Assembly: GCA_015075745.1 (NCBI GenBank)
Contig: JABTTW010000003.1
Location: 62,001-126,000 of the forward strand
Direction: 5' to 3'
From: Planctomycetia bacterium
Lineage (GTDB): Bacteria; Planctomycetota; Phycisphaerae; UBA1845; UTPLA1
Length of the DNA stretch: 64,000 nucleotides
In this document: one piece after another, positions 57,862-64,000 of the stretch
Layout of the letters: each line of letters opens with the position of its first letter
How positions within the stretch are numbered: position 1 is the stretch's first letter
Made by a program: the position numbers and the translations under genes
Notes under the pieces: model-generated
The model's database searches: none
What the model was told of the DNA's origin: nothing
The model's input: the letters and a program-made list of their open reading frames with translations, nothing else

Positions 57862-58722
57862 CATGACATGCCACAAGTTGCCGTCCCAGCGGACTATACC
57901 TGGCGATGAATTGCCCCCGGTGGGCGGAAAAGCTCCGCCGCAAAAGAGGTCTCCATCGAATTCCGCAATGCACAAGTATGTTCCGAGCGGGTCCCCGTCG
58001 AAATCCGATAAAGGCTCCCAGTCGCTCCCAGACCAGCGCGCGATGTTTCGTGCACTGCCGGCTGCAAATTCCCCAATGATTATTAATTCTTCGCCACGAA
58101 TGAAAAAGTCTATTACATAGCTGTTGGGGGCCATTGGAGGTCCAAACGGCTGCCACTGCCCATTCACTAGTTCGGCAACTGGTGTCGTCAAATCGCCAGT
58201 AACGGCGTAGCCACCCGCGAGAATTCGGCCTTCGAATTCAACGACTGACATCCCATACCCCAGGGCGTTCCCGATCGGTTGCCAGTTTGTTCCACTCCAC
58301 TCGACGAAGCCATGTCGCCCTCCCTCCGCGTCCGTGAAGTCTCCGGCCGCCATCAAGCGATTACCGCACACTTTCAATCGATTTGTGTAACCGAACCAAC
58401 CTTCGCCAAATGACCGCCATTTCATTCCGTCCCACACGGCAGTCATGTCGGTCATGGCCCCGCCAGCGACCGAGATTTCACCGCCGACGATGACCACTTC
58501 CGGTTCCGGCCCGGGTCCATCAGGGTCCCAATTGGTCATAGCGTAGACGGTTCCTTGGACTCCTGGGAATCCACGCCCCGGAGTCCAATCAATGGGGCAC
58601 GCGCCCAAGGCAGGCGGCGACGAAACGACCGCCACGATAGAAAGTGAAAAAGCATACCAGTGCGCCGGACTGAGGTAACAATTCGGGTACGGTGATCGGT
58701 GATTATCGTCGGATCGCGACAT
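57862..58722 (-). pseudogene. N-terminal part of the secreted propeller/dockerin-like protein interrupted by the IS
   Basis: The ATG at 58722 is preceded by a strong GAGGAGGT. A signal peptide (FSLSIVAVVSSPPALGA) is followed by propeller-type repeats such as AVWDGMKWRSFGEG, FVEWSGTNWQPIG and IARWSGSDWEPLSDF. The reading ends in NLWHVME and a TAA at 57856-57858, which belongs to the insertion element's end. The repeat pattern resumes at 56436, but about 25 residues of one repeat are missing between the two parts, so some host sequence was lost. A short secreted product could still be made. Confidence 0.8.
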
Positions 58723-58919
58723 GAACACCTCCTCAAAGGCCCATTTACCATCCCGACTGGGTGCTTCGAATCAGTCATGTAGCGCAAATGGACGGCGCGC
58801 ACGCCGAGCGCTCATGATCAGAATCAAAACGGCTGAGCTTCAAGAAAAGCACAATAGCAATCTTTAAGCTCAATATCGTGATGTCTAGGAGTTCGAGAGT
58901 TGGCCGCGACTTTGGAGCA

Positions 58920-58938
58920 ATCGGTCATTTGGACCGAT
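58920..58938. repeat. Inverted repeat ATCGGTC-ATTTG-GACCGAT
   Basis: Perfect 7-bp arms and a 5-nt loop in the AT-rich stretch. No T-run follows; it could be an operator-like site or a small hairpin. Confidence 0.45.
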
Positions 58939-59068
58939 CGTCAGAATAGATATAGAAAGAATTAATGGCAAATGGATGAGCGGCTCCAGTGTCGTAACCG
59001 AATCGAACGACCCTTACATCTCACACTACAAATAATACTCGACAGCCCTCTATTATCAAGTTAAACCC

Positions 59069-59088
59069 TCAATTTCGGTCGAAATTGA
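59069..59088. repeat. Palindrome TCAATTTCG-GT-CGAAATTGA
   Basis: Perfect 9-bp arms around 2 nt, a dyad like a transcription factor operator. Its AATTTCG word also occurs in the ends of the nearby IS256-family element, so it might derive from an element end. Confidence 0.5.
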
Positions 59089-59448
59089 TGAATTGCGCCA
59101 AACGGAGAACAATTCTGAGCTCCCATACGTCATCGAGGGCAAAGCGTCGATTACATGGGAACGGTCACATTGCAGATACCGTTATGTGAACGCCGATCCC
59201 AAGCCCCCAACGTACAATCGTCGCTCACCGACGTTTGCCCAACGCAATACCTACGGTTAAGCGCGATAATCCCAATGTAACCGTTCGGCACTATGTGGTT
59301 TGCAAGTAATTCACCCTCGCTTGCGCTTCGGGCTGGTATGGGGCGCATCGTCTGCGGCAAGTGGCTAAGTAGAAACGCAAAATGATTTACCCAATTGCCT
59401 GTCCTTTGTCGACTTACTTCTTAGCGGCGGAGCCGCTGGGAGGTTGGC

Positions 59449-60518
59449 ATGGGACGCGGTATCAGACTGACTCCGGGAGAGTGGGAAGCCTTGGATGGTC
59501 TTCGATTCGGCGCGTCCTCGGCGGATGTGTTTCGCAACTGTTTGATCATCTTGATGTCGGATTCGGCCTCGACCATCGCGTCCATCGCCCGGACGCTGGG
59601 TTGCAGCCCCGAGACGGTCAAGCGGATTCGCAAGCTCTACCGCATCGGCGGGATCGATGCCCTGCAACCGATCAAGCCGCCTGGCCGCAAGACGCGGGCC
59701 ACGCCGCGCTATCTGGAGGCCTTGAAGAAGGCCGTGCAGACCAACCCCCTCGACTTGGGATACGGCTTCTCGGTCTGGTCGTCGGGTCGGCTGGCGGCAC
59801 ACATGGTCAAGACCACGGGCGTGCCCTACAGCGACGATCAGCTCCGTCGGATTCTCAAGCAACAGGGCTTCTCCTTTCGTCGTCCCAAGCACACCCTGAA
59901 GGGCAAGCGCAACGAGGTGGCCTACGAAAAGGCCCGCCGGCAGTTGAATCGTCTAAAAAAAACGCCGTAAAGGACGATGCCACGGAGGCCGTGATCTATC
60001 AAGACGAGGTCGAAATTCATCGCCATCCAACCCTCACTCGGATGTGGGCCCCGATCGGCCAGCAGCCCGAGGTGCCCGCGCCCGGCAAGAATGAAAAGAA
60101 AGTTGTCTACGGTGGGGTGGACTATGCCACCGGCCGGATCGTTCACACCATCGCCGACACCAAGAGCGGCACGAACTTCCTGATATTTCTGACGGCGCTG
60201 GTCAGGGTCTATGCCGGCCGAAAGATTCGGCTGATCTGCGACAACGGAAGATTTCACCATACCCAGGCCGTCTACGAATGGCTGGCGGCCCACGCCGACC
60301 AGATCACCATCTACTGGCTGCCGCCGTACTGCCCGAGCCTCAATCTCATCGAACGGTTGTGGGGACATCTGAAACGGACGGTCATCGCCAATATCCTGTT
60401 TGCAACCGTCGATGATCTCGTAGATGCGTTCCGCCTCGGCATCGCCCGTGTCAATGGCCACCGCGACAAAATGGGATTCATGTACGATCATGACGAAGTT
60501 TACAAAAAGGCAGCGTAA
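59449..60518 (+). CDS. IS630 family transposase made by -1 frameshifting (frames A and B)
   Basis: Frame A (59449-59970, 173 aa) carries the helix-turn-helix part (SIARTLGCSPETVKRIRKLY). Frame B, read -1 from the A-run at 59955-59962 to the stop at 60518, carries the DDE catalytic domain: VIYQDEVEIH, IRLICDNGRFHH and CPSLNLIERLWGHLKR. Shifting gives a single product of about 356 aa, the usual length. GGGAGG lies 5 nt ahead of the ATG, with a small hairpin (AGCGGC-GGA-GCCGCT, 59423-59437) just before it. The frame B region has no start of its own near the junction. Confidence 0.88.
59955..59962 (+). promoter_or_regulatory. Programmed -1 frameshift site (A8)
   Basis: A run of eight A residues, read in frame A as CTA AAA AAA ACG, allows slipping on A_AAA_AAA to AAC GCC GTA in frame B. 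Frame A ends six bases later at TAA (59968-59970). Confidence 0.75.
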
Positions 60519-60536
60519 AGGATTCTGCGTTTCTAC

Positions 60537-61235
60537 TTAGGCCGGATCGCTGCCGCCCAGTTCCTTCAGCAGCTCCACAATCCGCGTCGTCGTGAATTCG
60601 TGGGCGATCTTGGCCCGGTCCACCGCTACCTGCGGGTCCCAGGGGCCGGGTTGGGCCCAGCGGGCGTCTACCTCGATGAACAACTGCCGCACGTCCTCGA
60701 TCAGGGTCTCCACCTTCACCTCGGCCTGCCAGTTGGGCTTGTCCGGGCCGGGCAGCGGCGGCAGCAGGAGCTTGAGACCGACGGCGTGGACCGGGCGGCC
60801 GAGCGGGCTAAGCCGGGCGTCGAGGCCGAGGCAGCGCTGGCCGAGGAAGACGCGGGCGTCGTCGCCGGCGGACTGGGCGGTGAGGCGGATGATGATGCCG
60901 GTGGCGACGATCAGTCGCGGGTTGAAGACCGACGCGACCGTCTCCAGGGCGAGCTTGAGATTATCGAGATAGACATCGAAGGGGCCGATGGGGAAGAAAT
61001 CCTCGAAGTTGAGCAGGTCGGGACTGACCGAAAGCTTGAGTTGGCTGCGCGGGTCGCCCTGCGACTGGGGGCTGACGAGGTGCCAGGCGTTGTCGGCGTA
61101 TTCCTGCTTGCGCCAGTCGAAGCCTTCGCTGGCCTTGATCTGGAACTGCTGCTTGTGGGCCTTGTCGAGAACGGCGGCCGGGGCGAAACGGACGCCGACA
61201 TGCAGGCCGCGGGTTTTGATGGTCTGTGGAAGCAT
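60537..61235 (-). CDS. Conserved protein of unknown function; stop codon rebuilt by IS630 insertion
   Basis: Protein of 232 aa from the ATG at 61235 (MLPQTIKTRG); the longer frame upstream is GC-rich filler. It has an alternating strand/helix composition with GLHVGVRFAPAAVL at the start and EVKVETLIEDVRQLFIEVDARW near the end, somewhat like proteins that score similarity of long beta-strand pairs, but I do not recognise the family. No signal peptide or membrane segment. Its TAA stop (60537-60539) uses the target TA plus the first base of the IS630 element; before insertion the codon was TAG, so the product is unchanged. Confidence 0.65.
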   Translation of the reverse strand: MLPQTIKTRGLHVGVRFAPAAVLDKAHKQQFQIKASEGFDWRKQEYADNAWHLVSPQSQGDPRSQLKLSVSPDLLNFEDFFPIGPFDVYLDNLKLALETVASVFNPRLIVATGIIIRLTAQSAGDDARVFLGQRCLGLDARLSPLGRPVHAVGLKLLLPPLPGPDKPNWQAEVKVETLIEDVRQLFIEVDARWAQPGPWDPQVAVDRAKIAHEFTTTRIVELLKELGGSDPA

Positions 61236-61314
61236 TGGCGCACTTGTACCGCGAAGGGGGCGAGGCGGCAATGAGGCGGCGGAGCGGGCTGGAGCGGGCC
61301 GGGATGGGCGGCGA

Positions 61315-62169
61315 TCAGCCTCCGGTGGCGGGCTGAGTCGTTGGGACGGCGGGCGGCGTGGGCGGGGTCTGGCCGGCCTCTTCACCGGGCAGGACGCGCA
61401 CGGGAATCGTCTTGCCGTCAGTGCCAACGGCCTGGCCCGACTTGAGGTCGATGGTCTTCGACATGATCAGGGTCTGATCGTTGGTCGAGCCGGGGGTTGA
61501 AGAGGCGGGCGTCGATGAGGCGGCGCCCGGATCGGGCGCGGCAACGGTCAAGGCAGCCGGCGGGAACGAGACGGGCTTGGACCACTCATCGAGACCGGCG
61601 AGGCGAAACTTCGCCTGCTGGGGAAGGGGCGTGTTCTTGTAGGCGTCAGCCTCGGCGACCTTCTGGTAGTGCGCACGGGCCGCTGCGAAGTCGCCCTTGT
61701 TTTCGGCGAGAACGCCGAGAACGATCTCCGCCTGGCCGCGCGCGACGGCATCGGCGGGGCCGGCCAGGGCGGCGACCTTGGTGTAGGCCTCTTCGGCGGT
61801 CTTCTGCCAGTCGGTGGTGGAAGCGGTGGCCTTATCGTTGGCGACGATCTGCCCCATGGCGACTTCGCCGATGCGGCTCCACGCGGCGAGGACCAGGGCC
61901 GCATCGCTGCTGGTGGTGGCGACCTCCTTGTAGCGGAGGATGGCGCCGGATGGGTCGGCTGCCAGAGTGCTGTCACTCAGGCTCGCCCAGCCGTCCATGA
62001 CCTTGGCGCGCTGGCCGGCAATGAACCAGTAGCCGCCGAGAACGACAACCAGGGCGATGCCCCCGCCGAGGAGGAGGTGAATCGCATTCTTGCGGACGTA
62101 GTCGCTGACCTGATCGATCTGCTGGGCCAGTTCGTTGGTATGTAATTCGCGCCTTCGTTCGGTCTTCAT
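61315..62169 (-). CDS. YfgM-like membrane-anchored TPR protein
   Basis: Protein of 284 aa with a short cytoplasmic N-terminus, one membrane helix (about 31-52, LLLGGGIALVVVLGGYWF) and a periplasmic part with TPR-like helices (AEEAYTKVAALAGPADAVARGQAE described region; GDFAAARAHYQKVAEA). Layout and position of the helix match the YfgM/TPR_21 group, which in other bacteria sits near the Sec translocon or outer-membrane assembly factors. The C-terminus is a Pro/Thr/Ser-rich tail. It follows a lipoprotein gene by 23 nt on the same strand. Confidence 0.7.
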   Translation of the reverse strand: MKTERRRELHTNELAQQIDQVSDYVRKNAIHLLLGGGIALVVVLGGYWFIAGQRAKVMDGWASLSDSTLAADPSGAILRYKEVATTSSDAALVLAAWSRIGEVAMGQIVANDKATASTTDWQKTAEEAYTKVAALAGPADAVARGQAEIVLGVLAENKGDFAAARAHYQKVAEADAYKNTPLPQQAKFRLAGLDEWSKPVSFPPAALTVAAPDPGAASSTPASSTPGSTNDQTLIMSKTIDLKSGQAVGTDGKTIPVRVLPGEEAGQTPPTPPAVPTTQPATGG

Positions 62170-62192
62170 GATCGGTGGGTGCTCAAATGGTG

Positions 62193-62633
62193 CTAGTAGT
62201 TGGACTCAAGGTGAGGCGTCTTCACGGTGACGACGATCTGCGTGCTGGGTTTGAACAGCTTCGCGGGGATCTTCTCGATGCGAACTTCGCAGGCCTCTTC
62301 GAACTTCTTGTATTTCAGGGTGTACACGCCGGAAGCAAGCGTCTCATCGACGAGGCGCCACTGGCCGGAGGGCATCTTGTCGTAATAAAAGTTGCGGACA
62401 GACTGGAGATCCTGGCTGCCCATGTAAAAGTGCTTGATCTTGCGGCGACCCTCGGTGTAGCTGTGGTCTGACTTCTCGCGGTCGAGGTTGAAGCCCTTGG
62501 GGACCGGCACGTCGGCCACGAAGGGCTGAGCGCGCGATGGGAGAATCGTCGGCGCGCCGGTCTCTTTCTTGCATCCCGGGAGGATGAGGGCGAGCGCCGC
62601 AATGTAAAGCCAGGACTTCGATTGGCGGGTCAT
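62193..62633 (-). CDS. Predicted lipoprotein of unknown function
   Basis: Protein of 146 aa from the ATG at 62633. The signal sequence ends in the lipobox LILPGC followed by KK. The mature part (VPVPKGFNLDREKSDHSY then FYMGSQDLQSVRNFYYDKMP) resembles small envelope lipoproteins that describe a melting-type beta sandwich with a repeated FYxxxxP pattern, but no named family is recognised. It probably forms an operon with the TPR membrane protein that starts 23 nt after its stop. Confidence 0.65.
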   Translation of the reverse strand: MTRQSKSWLYIAALALILPGCKKETGAPTILPSRAQPFVADVPVPKGFNLDREKSDHSYTEGRRKIKHFYMGSQDLQSVRNFYYDKMPSGQWRLVDETLASGVYTLKYKKFEEACEVRIEKIPAKLFKPSTQIVVTVKTPHLESNY

Positions 62634-62730
62634 CGATCTGGACCTTGGCAAAAGGAGGTTGTCAGCTGGTGGACGGCGGCGCTTGCCACCGACAGGACCG
62701 CTGCTAACTCACGAGCAGGAAAAGGCTAAT

Positions 62731-62779
62731 GGGATGACGGGCGCGTGTCAATTGCGACGGCGGGCCCTGCGATCATCCC
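62731..62779 (-). terminator. Possible terminator downstream of the transsulfuration gene
   Basis: Outer arms GGGATGA/TCATCCC and inner GGGC/GCCC pair across a 35-nt loop, followed on the minus strand by ATTAGCCTTTTCC. The loop is long and the T-run imperfect. Confidence 0.3.
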
Positions 62780-62796
62780 GTAAACGCCCCGAAGGA

Positions 62797-63969
62797 CTAA
62801 ACGCGCGCCGGTGTCGGCCGGGCGGCGGCCAGCGGTCGGAATGCGGCCTCCAGGTCGGCAATCAGATCGTCAACATCCTCGATGCCGACGGAGAGGCGCA
62901 GCAGGCCGTCGGTGATGCCGCGGGCCTCGCGATCGGCCCGGGGAATGCTCGCATGGGTCATGGTGGCGGGATGGCCGATCAGGCTCTCAACGCCGCCGAG
63001 GCTTTCGGCGAGGGCGAAGAGATGCGTCTTTCCGGCGATGCTGCGGGCAGCGGCCTCTCCGCCCTTGATGACGAAGGACACCATGCCGCCGAAGCCGCGC
63101 ATCTGGCGCTGGGCGAGGGCGTGCTGCTTGTGGGAGGTGAGGCCGGGGTAGATAACTTTTTCGACGGCGTCGTGACCCTCGAGCCAGCGGGCGATCTCCA
63201 GGGCGTTTTCGCAGTGGGCCTTCATGCGGACTGCCAACGTCTTGACACCCCTCATGACCAGCCAGGAATCGAAGGCGCCGGGCACGCCGCCGACGGCGTT
63301 CTGATGGTACTTGATGGTGGTGTAGAGTTTTTCGTCGCTGGTCATCATCGCCCCGCCGACGACGTCGCTGTGACCGCCGAGATACTTGGTGGTGCTGTGA
63401 ACGACGATGTTGGCGCCCAGCTCGAGGGGCTGCTGGAGATATGGACTGGCGAAGGTGTTATCGACGACGGTGATGAGTTTGGAGGCCTTGCCGATCTCCG
63501 ATATGGCGGCGATGTCCACGAGATTGAGCAGCGGATTCGTGGGCGTCTCGATCCAGAGCATTTTGGTGTTGGGGCGAATCGCCTTGCGGACGTTGTCCGG
63601 GTTGGTCATGTCGACCCAGGAGTATTCCATGCCGTAGCGCTTGAGGACGAGCTCGAAGAGACGGTAGGTGCCGCCGTAGACGTCGTCGGCGCAGACAACG
63701 TGGTCGCCCGAGGAGAGGAGGTTCATGACCGCGGCGCTGGCGGCTGTCCCGGAGGCGAACGCGAGGCCGTACTTGGCGCCTTCGAGCGAGGCGAGACAGG
63801 CTTCAAGAGCGGCACGGGTCGGATTGCCGGTGCGGGAGTATTCAAAGCCCTTGTGCTCGCCGATGCCCTGCTGGGTGTAGGTCGAGGTTTGAAAGATGGG
63901 GACGATGGTGGCGCCGGTGGAAGGGTCCGCTTCCTGGCCGACGTGGATCGCTCGCGTGGAAAATTGCAT
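62797..63969 (-). CDS. metB: Cystathionine gamma-synthase/lyase family PLP enzyme
   Basis: Cys/Met metabolism PLP enzyme (family of MetB, CGL, methionine gamma-lyase), 390 aa. Features: TRAIHVGQEADPSTGA, YSRTGNPTRAALE, the PLP phosphate loop FASGTAAS, DNTFASPYLQQPLELGA and the PLP lysine in HSTTKYLGGHSDVVGG. The C-terminal ESLGGVESLIGHPATMTHASIP is shared by synthases and gamma-lyases, so which reaction it performs cannot be decided. The ATG at 63969 has GGAGG 5 nt upstream, locked in a hairpin. A relation to the cysK remnant at 26.3-26.8 kb (loss of one sulfur route) is only a thought. Confidence 0.9.
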   Translation of the reverse strand: MQFSTRAIHVGQEADPSTGATIVPIFQTSTYTQQGIGEHKGFEYSRTGNPTRAALEACLASLEGAKYGLAFASGTAASAAVMNLLSSGDHVVCADDVYGGTYRLFELVLKRYGMEYSWVDMTNPDNVRKAIRPNTKMLWIETPTNPLLNLVDIAAISEIGKASKLITVVDNTFASPYLQQPLELGANIVVHSTTKYLGGHSDVVGGAMMTSDEKLYTTIKYHQNAVGGVPGAFDSWLVMRGVKTLAVRMKAHCENALEIARWLEGHDAVEKVIYPGLTSHKQHALAQRQMRGFGGMVSFVIKGGEAAARSIAGKTHLFALAESLGGVESLIGHPATMTHASIPRADREARGITDGLLRLSVGIEDVDDLIADLEAAFRPLAAARPTPARV

Positions 63970-63974
63970 GGGTG

Positions 63975-63998
63975 CCTCCGGATAATTTCTTCCGGAGG
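63975..63998 (-). promoter_or_regulatory. Hairpin sequestering the ribosome binding site of the metB-like gene
   Basis: In the mRNA, CCUCCGGA and UCCGGAGG form a perfect 8-bp stem with an 8-nt loop. The 3' arm contains the Shine-Dalgarno GGAGG, 5 nt before the AUG, and the 5' arm carries the complementary CCUCC. It reaches almost to the window edge, so a larger structure may extend beyond it. Confidence 0.72.
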
Positions 63999-64000
63999 TC

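Larger units (their letters stand above)
58729..59365. other. AT-richer intergenic stretch with palindromes
   Basis: About 640 nt, clearly lower in GC than the flanking genes by eye and without a supported gene (short frames lack motifs and ribosome binding sites). It contains two notable inverted repeats, listed separately, and ends at the target site of the IS630-family element. Confidence 0.6.
59368..60537. mobile_element. IS630-family insertion sequence, intact
   Basis: Element of 1,170 bp bounded by TA on both sides (59366-59367 and 60538-60539), the target duplication of IS630/Tc1-type elements. Terminal inverted repeats start AGTAGAAACGCA and remain similar for about 23 nt with three mismatches. 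It encodes a two-frame transposase joined by a programmed -1 shift. It sits exactly in the stop codon of the minus-strand gene at 60537-61235. Confidence 0.93.

Noticed and set aside
56421..57867. CATGAC on both sides of the IS256-family element as a target duplication
   Set aside because: Only six bases match, and placing the ends there leaves seven unexplained bases on the left; rejoining the gene there also shifts the frame away from the propeller reading.
59376..60518. Treating the IS630 transposase as a frameshifted pseudogene
   Set aside because: The A8 run at the junction, the -1 shift direction and the intact ends match the normal programmed frameshift of this family.

Overview
The window is GC-rich (by eye above 60%), with closely packed genes on both strands, and looks like a chromosomal segment of a Planctomycetota bacterium (possibly Phycisphaerae-like; this is inference). 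Reasons: a giant tandem-duplicated UvrA, secreted proteins with dockerin-like Asp/Asn-rich C-termini, thrombospondin type-3 repeats and beta-propeller repeats, a PIG-L/BshB1-type deacetylase, and an archaeal-type cofactor-independent phosphoglycerate mutase beside pyruvate kinase. No rRNA, tRNA or CRISPR array was seen.

Layout. 1-5.5 kb: two K+ uptake systems, TrkA(partial)-TrkH on + and KtrA-KtrB on -, with an inorganic pyrophosphatase and a degenerate 24-nt tandem repeat between them. 5.6-11.8 kb (-): YchF, an ABC-2 export permease with a GT4 glycosyltransferase, pyruvate kinase and phosphoglycerate mutase. 11.9-17.5 kb (-): SelA-SelB (selenocysteine insertion), an MlaE-type lipid permease, an RsbV/RsbW-like partner-switching pair and a small lipoprotein. 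17.6-21.2 kb (+): a deacetylase and a large surface protein. 21.2-32.4 kb (-): DnaE, then a UvrA-derived locus in which the N-terminal UvrA half, a cysteine synthase remnant and a 1,708-residue UvrA(C)-UvrA(N)-UvrA(C) protein overlap by 4 nt each.

32.7-44.6 kb (+): a MalK/UgpC-type ATPase with a clear promoter and terminator, the translation operon nusA-infB-DUF503-rbfA followed by a degenerate endonuclease III-like protein, a very large TPR lipoprotein and a YebC-family protein. 44.6-47.5 kb (-): def-fmt-rsmB. 47.6-50.1 kb (+): a TPR protein, ribosomal protein S20 and a TlyA/FtsJ-like methyltransferase. 50.2-53.8 kb (-): a MEMO-family protein and a secreted matrixin-like protease with a dockerin-like tail.

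53.8-60.5 kb is accessory DNA: a 1.2-kb repeat-rich noncoding stretch with 7-nt tandem repeats, a secreted propeller/dockerin gene broken by an IS256-family element, an AT-richer stretch with palindromes, and an intact IS630-family element inserted exactly in the stop codon of the next gene. 60.5-64 kb (-): that conserved unknown gene, a YfgM-like TPR membrane protein, a lipoprotein and a transsulfuration enzyme whose ribosome binding site lies in a strong hairpin.

The most unusual items are the split four-ATPase UvrA locus with its coupled cysK remnant and duplicated C-terminal domain, the stop-codon IS630 insertion, and the ribosome-binding-site hairpin at the right edge.
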